This document shows positions 1-5,820 of a DNA stretch of 6,322 bases, piece after piece. The notes beneath the pieces are model-generated. The model was not told where the DNA came from, made no database searches, and worked only from the letters and a program-made list of their open reading frames with translations. A program made the translations under genes and the position numbers. The stretch comes from an uncultured Candidatus Saccharibacteria bacterium (GTDB lineage Bacteria; Patescibacteriota; Saccharimonadia; Saccharimonadales; Saccharimonadaceae), in NCBI GenBank assembly GCA_945916045.1, contig CAMEGH010000034.1, forward strand, positions 1 to 6,322, given 5' to 3'. The first letter of the stretch is position 1, and each line of letters starts with the position of its first letter.

Positions 1-503
1 CGGTGATTATTAAGCTTGCGCGCGGCACGCACGGTAACGGCGTGGTGCTGGCGGAAACCAAAAAGGCGGCAAAATCGGTATTGCAGGCGCTGTATTTAAC
101 AAACGAAGATGGCACCAATATTTTACTGCAGGAATTTGTGAAAGAATCGGCCGGGGTGGATATCCGCGCGTTTGTGGTGGGCGGCCGCGTAGTAGCAAGT
201 ATGAAGCGCCAAAGTTTGGATGATGATTTTCGTTCGAATTTGCACAAGGGTGGCGAGGGCACGGTGATTAAACTGACGCCAGAAGAACGCAAAATGTGCG
301 TCAAAGCCGCCAAAGCGATGGGTTTGAATGTTGCCGGCGTCGACTTTATGCGCTCGAGCCGTGGTCCGCTGATTTTGGAAGTGAACGCCAGCCCTGGGTT
401 TGGGATCGAAAAAATCACCAACCGCGATGTGGCGACGCCAATTATTGAATATATCGAACAAAACGCCAAGCGTGGGCCCAAAAAAGACAAAATCGGCGCA
501 TAA
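1..503 (+). CDS. rimK: RimK-type ATP-grasp glutamate ligase, C-terminal part (5' end outside window)
   Basis: The reading frame is open from the left edge, so the GTG at position 3 is an internal Val codon and the real start lies upstream. The 166 visible residues match from memory the ATP-binding and C-terminal lobes of E. coli RimK. Visible elements are the glycine loop GTHGNGVV (residues 8-15), QEFVKE (43-48), DFRSNLHKGG (75-84), AGVD (111-114) and LEVNASPG (125-132). The likely Mg2+ ligands are Asp114, Glu126 and Asn128. The family uses ATP to ligate amino acids, usually glutamate, to a C-terminal carboxylate (ribosomal protein S6 in E. coli) or to a small molecule, in the cytosol. The loop after ASPG is one residue shorter than in E. 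coli RimK, and the gene ends in a Lys-rich tail. The substrate cannot be told from this part: a LysX-like or other RimK-family ligase is possible. Confidence 0.88.
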   Translation, partial: VIIKLARGTHGNGVVLAETKKAAKSVLQALYLTNEDGTNILLQEFVKESAGVDIRAFVVGGRVVASMKRQSLDDDFRSNLHKGGEGTVIKLTPEERKMCVKAAKAMGLNVAGVDFMRSSRGPLILEVNASPGFGIEKITNRDVATPIIEYIEQNAKRGPKKDKIGA

Positions 504-532
504 AAATCACGCAAAAACTGTTGTAAAAAAGC

Positions 533-561
533 TTGCGCTTACTTTTTGCGCGCGCTATAGT
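533..561 (+). promoter_or_regulatory. Putative sigma70-type promoter of the lamin-tail gene
   Basis: A -10 box TATAGT lies at 556-561 (5 of 6 match to TATAAT). A weak -35 candidate TTGCGC lies at 533-538, 17 bases away. Transcription would begin near 568, about 4 bases before the ATG at 572, so the message would be almost leaderless. The -35 is poor, so the call rests on the -10 and on the same pattern at two other genes in the window. Confidence 0.5.
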
Positions 562-571
562 AAAGAGTATT

Positions 572-2311
572 ATGCGTATGGTCAAAGGTTTGGTATTGAC
601 CCTCGCGCTAAGCTTTTTGGTTAGCTTCGTTGGATACGGCCCGGCGGCGGCCATCGAAACGACACCAACCGTTCCCAAAAAGCCAACTTCGCCGCTATTG
701 CTGACAGAATTTCGGGTGGATAGCGCCAATCTGAGCTATATTCAGCTGTACAATAACGGCAGCGACGCCGTGTATGTGGCGGATTGGGAATTGGTGAATC
801 GCTACAAACAGGGCGGCAGTTACGCGTATTCATTGCCGGAAGGTTATATGGCGCCAGGCACGTATTTAGTGGTGGCCGCGCCAGATGTGATAACGGGTGA
901 ATTTGTAGAAGAATTGGTGGACGGAGAAGATATCGAATCGACCGATAGTTTTTGGTTGGAATCGCGCGCGGGTGCGTTTGAGCCGGAGCCGGTGCCGATT
1001 GCAACGGCAAAAGATGGCTCACGCTACCACCGTTACGTGTCGACGGCGGGGAATTATACCGGAACGCAGACGTTTCGGGAGATTTGGTCGGTGAGCGGGG
1101 CGGCGGCAAATTCAAATACTGTGCCGCCACCCTTAAATGCTGATCCGCTGCTTGAAATTCGCGAATCGTTCCCGCTGGCGCCGATCGAAATTTTGGCAAA
1201 TCCACGCCAGTGCGCGCCTACCGAACAAGACGCGGCGTGTGGTGATTATGTAAAATTTTACAACGATACGGGCGAGCCGGTTGATTTTTCGGGTGTGCGT
1301 TTGCGGATGGGATTTTTGGGCCAATCGGCGACGGCAAGTAACGCAATTCCGCTTGGTGGCGTGCTGCAGCCGGGCGAATTTGCGCTGTTTAACGCTAATG
1401 CCAATGGCGCGCCGCTTAATCTGACAAATTCGGGCGGATTTGTGTGGCTGGAATATGTGTATGGCGTGCAATTGTACGAAAATACCGTGGTGGAATACGC
1501 CGATGCCGCCAGTCACAAAGGGCGTTCGTGGGCGGTGGACGGCGACGGAAATTGGCGTTGGGCGATGCCGCAGCCGGCTGGTGCCAATAATTTTGCGTTG
1601 CCGCTTGCAGAATTGGCCGCGTGTGCCGAAGGGCAATATCGCCATCCAGAAACCAACCGCTGTCGCAAAATCGAAACTTCGAACGAGCCAAAGCCCTGCG
1701 CTGCCGATCAAGAACGTAATCCTGAAACAGGGCGTTGTCGCAAAATCCAAATTGCGGCTGCGCTGACGCCGTGCCGGCCAGATCAGTATCGTCATCCAGA
1801 GACAAATCGTTGCCGAAAATTAGAAACAAACGCTGGTCCAACACCGTGCAGAGCGGATCAATATCGGAATCCGGATACGGGGCGCTGCCGCAAAATCGAA
1901 ACGCCAAATACGCCAAAACCGTGCAACCCCGACCAGTTTAGAAATCCCGAAACAGGCCGCTGCAAAAAACTCGCTAGCGCTACTGCGCCAAAACCTTGCC
2001 GCGCAGACCAATTCCGCAACCCAGAAACGGGCCGCTGCAAAAAGATTGCCACGCCCGCCGAACTAAAACCTTGCGCACCGGGGCAAGAGCGCAATCCGGC
2101 AACCAACCGCTGCCGCAAAATCCAAAAAGATTTAAGCGACCCGGGCTTTAGCGTCGAAAGTGTTGAAACGGCGGCCGACACCGTGGCGTCGTGGTGGGCG
2201 CTCGGTGGGGTTGGCAGTTTGGCGGTGGGCTACGCGGGCTGGGAATGGCGCAGCGAAATGGCGCGGTGGCTGCGGCGCGTGCGCGAATTTTTTGCCGCAA
2301 AAGGTTCGTGA
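572..2311 (+). CDS. Secreted lamin-tail-domain surface protein with seven Cys repeats and a C-terminal membrane anchor
   Basis: This is a 579-residue protein of unknown function. Residues 1-27 look like a signal peptide: a basic start, a hydrophobic core VLTLALSFLVSFV, and a cleavage site after PAAA. Two lamin-tail-like beta-sandwich regions follow. The first is roughly 41-180, with LLLTEFRV, YIQLYNNGSDAVYVADWEL and MAPGTYLVV. The second is roughly 205-345, with CGDYVKFYNDTGEPVDFSGVRL split by context and LQPGEFALFN; it carries a Cys pair at 214 and 223. Residues 351-514 are seven 25-residue repeats, each with C-x12-C. Residues 538-557 are a Trp/Gly-rich hydrophobic segment, followed by a basic tail with RWLRRVR, so the protein is probably anchored with its bulk outside the cell. 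I chose ATG 572 because the earlier TTG at 533 lies inside the predicted promoter; ATG 578 is also possible. A role in cell-surface contact is inference only. Confidence 0.85.
   Translation: MRMVKGLVLTLALSFLVSFVGYGPAAAIETTPTVPKKPTSPLLLTEFRVDSANLSYIQLYNNGSDAVYVADWELVNRYKQGGSYAYSLPEGYMAPGTYLVVAAPDVITGEFVEELVDGEDIESTDSFWLESRAGAFEPEPVPIATAKDGSRYHRYVSTAGNYTGTQTFREIWSVSGAAANSNTVPPPLNADPLLEIRESFPLAPIEILANPRQCAPTEQDAACGDYVKFYNDTGEPVDFSGVRLRMGFLGQSATASNAIPLGGVLQPGEFALFNANANGAPLNLTNSGGFVWLEYVYGVQLYENTVVEYADAASHKGRSWAVDGDGNWRWAMPQPAGANNFALPLAELAACAEGQYRHPETNRCRKIETSNEPKPCAADQERNPETGRCRKIQIAAALTPCRPDQYRHPETNRCRKLETNAGPTPCRADQYRNPDTGRCRKIETPNTPKPCNPDQFRNPETGRCKKLASATAPKPCRADQFRNPETGRCKKIATPAELKPCAPGQERNPATNRCRKIQKDLSDPGFSVESVETAADTVASWWALGGVGSLAVGYAGWEWRSEMARWLRRVREFFAAKGS
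1622..2128 (+). repeat. Seven in-frame 75-bp (25-residue) C-x12-C coding repeats
   Basis: The first Cys codons of the units fall at 1622, 1697, 1772, 1847, 1922, 1997 and 2072, exactly 75 bases apart with no insertion or deletion. Each unit reads roughly C-x3-Q-[YEF]-R-[NH]-P-x-T-[NG]-R-C-[RK]-K-[IL], followed by a variable 8-residue linker ending in Pro. The last Cys codon is at 2111. The DNA of the units has diverged, mostly at third positions, while the core residues are kept. Two Cys per unit suggest one disulfide-closed loop per module, outside the cell. Confidence 0.95.
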
Positions 2312-2350
2312 TGCATTTTGCGCGGCCAGTCGTTTGCGCGCCCACACAAA

Positions 2351-2359
2351 TGGTATACT
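2351..2359 (+). promoter_or_regulatory. Putative extended -10 promoter of the peptidase-ruvC unit
   Basis: TGG-TATACT at 2351-2359 is an extended -10 (TGn plus 5 of 6 match to TATAAT). No good -35 stands 16-18 bases upstream; a TTGCGC at 2334-2339 is only 14 bases away. The box ends 6 bases before the ATG at 2366, so the predicted transcript starts at or within a base or so of the start codon. Confidence 0.6.
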
Positions 2360-2365
2360 AAAGAT

Positions 2366-3010
2366 ATGCGATTATATTTATCTTCCGCCGGCGTCGGCAA
2401 TCACCTGACAAAATTAGTTGAAATGGTGGGCGAGCGCCGCAAAATGCTCTACGTAAAAAATGCGGGCGACCATTTGCCATCCGACGAGCACGCTGCGCAC
2501 GTGCAAGAAAAAAAGGCCGAATTTGAAAGCTACGGGTTTGAATTTTACGAGCTGGATTTGCGCGATTATTTTGCGCCAGAAAAGCGTGATATTTTGGCGC
2601 AGATTTTGGCCGAAACAGATTTGCTGTGGGTTGGCGGTGGCAACACGTTTGTGCTGCGCCGGGCGTTTCGGCAGTCGGGGTTGGAAGATTTGCTGCCACC
2701 ACTTTTGAAGCAAGACGCATTTGTGTACGGCGGCTCAAGCGCGGGCGCAATTATTTTGGCAAAAACGCTCCACGGTGCGGAACACGGCGACGATCCATAT
2801 GCGGTTCCGGCGGGCTACGACGAAGAAATTATTTGGAATGGGCTTGGGTTAATTTACCCGCAATTGGCGGTGCATGTGGGGAGCGATTGGTTTGGTACGG
2901 AAGCGCAGGCGATGATCGATTCGTTCGAAACAAATGGGCTCAAATACGAAAGTTTGCAAGACGGCGACGTCTATATTATTGATGGAAAATACGAAGAAAA
3001 ACTAGCGTGA
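2366..3010 (+). CDS. Peptidase family S51 (dipeptidase E / cyanophycinase-like) serine peptidase
   Basis: This 214-residue cytosolic protein has no signal peptide or membrane segment and is about the length of PepE (roughly 230). S51 peptidases are Ser-His-Asp/Glu hydrolases with a class I glutamine-amidotransferase-like fold; PepE cleaves Asp-X dipeptides and cyanophycinase cleaves Asp-Arg polymer. Visible motifs are LLWVGGGNTFVLRR (87-99) and the nucleophile elbow YGGSSAGAI (121-129), with Ser125 the likely nucleophile. His170 in LAVHVGSDW is the likely catalytic His, and Asp142 or Asp143 is a candidate third residue. The start is ATG 2366, because a -10 box ends at 2359; an upstream TTG at 2318 would place about 16 non-family residues in front. 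The gene overlaps ruvC by four bases, so the two are probably translated together. Substrate preference cannot be read from the sequence. Confidence 0.88.
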   Translation: MRLYLSSAGVGNHLTKLVEMVGERRKMLYVKNAGDHLPSDEHAAHVQEKKAEFESYGFEFYELDLRDYFAPEKRDILAQILAETDLLWVGGGNTFVLRRAFRQSGLEDLLPPLLKQDAFVYGGSSAGAIILAKTLHGAEHGDDPYAVPAGYDEEIIWNGLGLIYPQLAVHVGSDWFGTEAQAMIDSFETNGLKYESLQDGDVYIIDGKYEEKLA

Positions 3011-3483
3011 GGATAATTGGCATCGACCCGGGAACGGGTATTTTGGGCTTTGGCGTTATCGACTATAAAAATGGCAAAATGACACTGGTCGACGCCGGCG
3101 TTATTACCACGCCCGCGCACACGCCGCTGCCCGACCGCTTGCTAGAAATTTACGAAGGACTAACCGGCATTATTGCCGATACAAAACCCGAAATGATGGC
3201 GATCGAAAAGCTGTTTTTTGCGCAAAATGTTACCACCGCCATGAGCGTGAGTCACGCGCGCGGTGTCGCGATGTTGACGGGCAAGCAAGCAAATTTGCCA
3301 ATCGAAGAATACACGCCAATGCAAATTAAACAAACCATGACCGGCTACGGCAAAGCCGACAAAAAGCAAATGCAAGAAATGGTCCGGATGCAGCTGCGCC
3401 TCAAAGAGGTGCCAAAGCCCGACGACGCCGCCGACGCGCTGGCCACCGCAATTATGTGCGCCATGATGACGCGCGGCAAATAG
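3007..3483 (+). CDS. ruvC: Crossover junction endodeoxyribonuclease RuvC
   Basis: RuvC is the dimeric Holliday-junction resolvase that cuts junctions after RuvAB branch migration. This protein has 158 residues (E. coli 173). All four acidic active-site residues are in place: Asp7 in GIDPGTG (5-11), Glu67 in MAIEKLFFAQN (64-74), and Asp140 and Asp143 in PDDAADALA (138-146). The helix with AMSVSHARGVAML (78-90) is also typical. The start is GTG at 3007 within GTGA, whose TGA at 3008-3010 ends the peptidase gene. No clear Shine-Dalgarno precedes it (only GAAGAA-like purines), so translation probably depends on coupling to the upstream gene. The gene appears intact. Unusually, ruvA is not the next gene: a PBP gene with its own promoter lies between. 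Confidence 0.96.
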   Translation: MRIIGIDPGTGILGFGVIDYKNGKMTLVDAGVITTPAHTPLPDRLLEIYEGLTGIIADTKPEMMAIEKLFFAQNVTTAMSVSHARGVAMLTGKQANLPIEEYTPMQIKQTMTGYGKADKKQMQEMVRMQLRLKEVPKPDDAADALATAIMCAMMTRGK

Positions 3484-3487
3484 GCTT

Positions 3488-3511
3488 TTTGGCCAATTTT
3501 TGCCAAATTTT
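3488..3511 (+). terminator. Weak intrinsic terminator candidate after ruvC
   Basis: TTTGGC (3488-3493) can pair with GCCAAA (3502-3507) around an 8-base loop, followed by TTTT (3508-3511) and TC. It lies 5 bases after the ruvC stop and ahead of the PBP promoter, where a terminator is expected. The stem is only 6 bp and half A:T, so it may be weak or leaky. Confidence 0.4.
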
Positions 3512-3550
3512 CACAAAAATCACCCGCATTCGGCCCGCCGGGAGCATTAG

Positions 3551-3559
3551 TGGTATAAT
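3551..3559 (+). promoter_or_regulatory. Putative extended -10 promoter of the PBP-ruvA unit
   Basis: TGG-TATAAT at 3551-3559 is a perfect -10 hexamer with the extended TGn element, identical in form to the one upstream of the peptidase gene. No recognisable -35 stands 17 bases upstream (GC-rich there). The box ends 8 bases before the ATG at 3568, predicting a 5' untranslated region of about 0-2 bases. Confidence 0.65.
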
Positions 3560-3567
3560 GAGTAGCA

Positions 3568-5820
3568 ATGAGAAGAGCCGGCAAATACACTAAAAACAGC
3601 AAAGTAAAATCAGCGCGTTTTAACGTGCGCAAATATTTTTTGTGGTTTCACAATATGAAATTGTGGCAAAAAATTGCCGTTATCGTCGGGCCGATTGTTG
3701 CGCTTTTGATTTTGATTCCGTTTTTGACGTACCTGTATTTTGCGCGTGATATTGCCGACCAAGAACGTTTGATGAACCGCAATAACACCGGTGTGGTGCT
3801 GCTGGATCGTTCGGGCGAAGTAATTTACGAAGTGGGCCGCGCGCAGCACCGCGAAATGCTGGCGATTGACCAAGTTGGCCCATCAACAGTGGAAGCGCTG
3901 CTGGCGAGCGAAGACCGCAATTTTTACGAACACGACGGCTTTTCGATTTTGAGCACATTGCGTGCGGTCTACGGCTACGTTTTGGGCGGCGGTAGCGGCT
4001 TTGGTGGCTCGACCTTAACGCAGCAGCTGGCAAAAATTACCGTGCTTTCGCAGGATCGCAGTTTTATGCGCCAATTCCAAACGCTCTCGATTGCGGTGGC
4101 GATTGAAAATCACTACACCAAAGACCAGATTTTGGAAATGTACTTGAACTCGGCGTTCTTTGGCGGAAACGCATTTGGTATTGAAGAAGCTGCGCGCACG
4201 ATTTTTAACAAAGCGCCGCACGAATTAACCTTGGCCGAAAGCGCGATGATTATTGGCGTGCTGCCGTCGCCAAATAATTATTCGCCGGTATATGGTGACG
4301 TAAAGCTTGCAAAAGAACGACAGAAAACGGTACTTGATCGTATGGTGCGCAACGAATTTATCACTCAAGCTGAGCGGGATGAGGCACTCGCGCAGGAGTT
4401 GACCTATGCCGAGCCGGAATCGTTGGCGGATGACAGTCCGGCGCCGCACTTTGTAGAGATGGCGATGGCTGAGCTGAATGAGAAGTATGGCGAAGAAGAG
4501 GCGGCTCGTTCGGGCTTTCAGGTAAAAACGACGCTCGACCTTGGTATGCAGCGCCAATTGCAAGAAAGTATCAACGCAAATATGGGTGTGGTGCGCGCTA
4601 ACGGAGGTACAAACGCAGGCGGAGTGGCGATTGAGCCAAATTCTGGTGCAATCCGGGCGCTTGTGGGAAGCTATGATTGGAATGACGAAGAATTCGGAAA
4701 AGTAAATATTGTGACGGCAAATCGCCAGCCGGGTAGTAGTTTTAAGCCACTTTATTATGCTGAGGCGATGGCTGAAGGTGTGGTATCGCCGGCGACGATT
4801 TTGGAAGATACGCCGACTGATTTTAACGGGTATCAGCCGCAAAACGCGATGCGTAATTTTAATGGCGACGTGTCGGTGCGCCAAGCGTTGAACTGGTCGC
4901 TGAATATTCCGGCAGTAAAAGTAATGCAGCGCCTTGGGGTAGAAAAAGCCGTGGCTGCGGCGCAGCGGATGGGTGTAACGACCATCAACGACGACCAAGA
5001 TTACGGCTTGTCGTTGGCGCTTGGTGCGGCCGAGGCAAAATTGCTTGACATGACGCACGCCTACGCTGGATTTGCCAACGGCGGCGATCAGCAGGCGCTG
5101 ACGTACGTTGAAGAAGTTCGCAGCAAATATGACGATCCAGTGGCTGTTGAAGCGCGCGGTTCAACCCGAATTATTAGCGAACAAGGCGCATATTTGATTT
5201 CGAATGTGTTGGCAGACGGCAACGCTCGTGCGGGCATGTTTGGCAGTTCGCTTAATGTATCAAATAGGCAAGTGGCGGTAAAAACTGGTACTACCGATGC
5301 AAATCGCGATGCCTGGACGATTGGCTATACGCCGCAATTGGCGCTTGGTGTGTGGGTCGGCAATAACGACAACCGTCAGATGTCGAGCGGTGGTGGCGCG
5401 ATGGCAGGGCCAATTTGGCGCGGCTTTATGGAGCAAGCTTTGCCGGCGCAAAATGGTGATCCATTTGCACGGCCAAGTGGCGTAGTTGAGCGCGACGTGT
5501 GTTACGGCACCGGTCGACTTGCCTCGCACGCGGGCGAAAATACCTACAAAGAAGTTTTCCTTTCAAGCGCCTTGCCGCCAGTAGGCTGCGACGTGCGCAC
5601 AAAGGAAGAAGAAGCGACCGAGCCAGAAGATACCAAGCCGCCTGAAGAAGAAGCGGTCACGCCAGAAACATCAGAAGAAGACGAGACCGACGAACCGGAA
5701 GAGCCGGAAGAGCCAGAAGAGCCGGTTGATCCGCCTGAAGAAGAGGACCCAGAAAACCCTGGTAACGATGGTGGAAACGGCGGCACTACGCTACCGCAAA
5801 CTCCAGGAGGTCAGCCATAA
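3568..5820 (+). CDS. Class A penicillin-binding protein (GT51 glycosyltransferase plus transpeptidase, PBP1A type)
   Basis: This 750-residue bifunctional peptidoglycan synthase would polymerise lipid II and cross-link the strands outside the membrane. It has a basic cytosolic tail (1-32) and one membrane segment (about 35-58). The GT51 domain shows SEDRNFYEHDG (114-124, catalytic Glu115), GGSTLTQQLAK (146-156), KDQILEMYLN (185-194) and FGIEEAARTIFNK (203-215). In motif 3 the usual RKxxE reads RQFQT (168-172), so the conserved Lys and second Glu are replaced. The transpeptidase is complete: SSFK with Ser390, SLN (444-446) and KTGTT (572-576). Cys645 and Cys674 may form a disulfide. Residues about 678-735 are a Glu/Pro-rich acidic tail, ending in a Gly/Asn stretch and LPQTPGGQP. 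ATG 3568 fits the promoter; ATG 3655 (Met30) is a less likely start. The gene ends in TAATG, overlapping ruvA by one base. Confidence 0.95.
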   Translation: MRRAGKYTKNSKVKSARFNVRKYFLWFHNMKLWQKIAVIVGPIVALLILIPFLTYLYFARDIADQERLMNRNNTGVVLLDRSGEVIYEVGRAQHREMLAIDQVGPSTVEALLASEDRNFYEHDGFSILSTLRAVYGYVLGGGSGFGGSTLTQQLAKITVLSQDRSFMRQFQTLSIAVAIENHYTKDQILEMYLNSAFFGGNAFGIEEAARTIFNKAPHELTLAESAMIIGVLPSPNNYSPVYGDVKLAKERQKTVLDRMVRNEFITQAERDEALAQELTYAEPESLADDSPAPHFVEMAMAELNEKYGEEEAARSGFQVKTTLDLGMQRQLQESINANMGVVRANGGTNAGGVAIEPNSGAIRALVGSYDWNDEEFGKVNIVTANRQPGSSFKPLYYAEAMAEGVVSPATILEDTPTDFNGYQPQNAMRNFNGDVSVRQALNWSLNIPAVKVMQRLGVEKAVAAAQRMGVTTINDDQDYGLSLALGAAEAKLLDMTHAYAGFANGGDQQALTYVEEVRSKYDDPVAVEARGSTRIISEQGAYLISNVLADGNARAGMFGSSLNVSNRQVAVKTGTTDANRDAWTIGYTPQLALGVWVGNNDNRQMSSGGGAMAGPIWRGFMEQALPAQNGDPFARPSGVVERDVCYGTGRLASHAGENTYKEVFLSSALPPVGCDVRTKEEEATEPEDTKPPEEEAVTPETSEEDETDEPEEPEEPEEPVDPPEEEDPENPGNDGGNGGTTLPQTPGGQP
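5692..5724 (+). repeat. Short 9-bp tandem repeat coding Glu-Pro-Glu units in the PBP tail
   Basis: Four near-copies of a 9-base unit of the form GARCCRGAA (starts at 5692, 5701, 5710 and 5719, the last partial) encode EPEEPEEPEEP. They lie within the acidic C-terminal tail of the PBP. Such repeats can change copy number by slippage without breaking frame. Confidence 0.75.
5805..5810 (+). promoter_or_regulatory. Strong Shine-Dalgarno of ruvA, inside the PBP gene
   Basis: A full AGGAGG at 5805-5810 stands 9 bases before the ruvA ATG at 5820. It is encoded within the Pro-Gly-Gly codons at the end of the PBP gene. It fixes the ruvA start and is the only canonical ribosome-binding site I see in the window. 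Confidence 0.85.

Noticed and set aside
526..547. AAGC-TTGC-GCTT hairpin flanked by A and T runs after the ligase gene, as a terminator.
   Set aside because: The stem is only 4 bp before a mismatch, and it overlaps the predicted -35 of the next gene; the support is too weak to list.
533..571. TTG at 533 as an upstream start for the lamin-tail protein.
   Set aside because: It would add 13 residues before the signal peptide and overlaps the predicted -35 and -10 boxes; ATG 572 gives a normal signal peptide.
1133..1795. Minus-strand open frames across the lamin-tail gene.
   Set aside because: They are shadows produced by the repetitive, strongly biased + strand coding sequence, with no recognisable domain.
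1622..2128. Regular 75-bp repeats as a CRISPR-like or noncoding array.
   Set aside because: The repeats are in frame, diverge mainly at third codon positions and conserve residues rather than bases, so they are protein repeats.
2309..2311. Possible UGA-to-glycine recoding, as in SR1/Gracilibacteria, given the in-frame open region after this TGA.
   Set aside because: RimK, RuvC, the PBP and RuvA contain no in-frame TGA, and their conserved glycines use GGN codons. ruvC also starts right at the other TGA. The standard code fits.
2294..2326. Hairpin GCCGCAAAA / TTTTGCGCGGC around the lamin-tail stop codon as a terminator.
   Set aside because: The pairing has a two-base bulge, a 13-base loop and no T-tract downstream, so it is not a convincing intrinsic terminator.
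4225..5058. Long minus-strand open frame of 277 codons inside the PBP gene.
   Set aside because: It is a shadow of the well-supported PBP frame; the translation is rich in Arg/His with no recognisable motif, and no promoter or ribosome-binding site was seen for it.
5790..5817. LPQTPG near the PBP C-terminus as a sortase signal.
   Set aside because: It lacks the canonical LPxTG spacing, and no hydrophobic segment or basic tail follows; the protein is already anchored by its N-terminal membrane segment.
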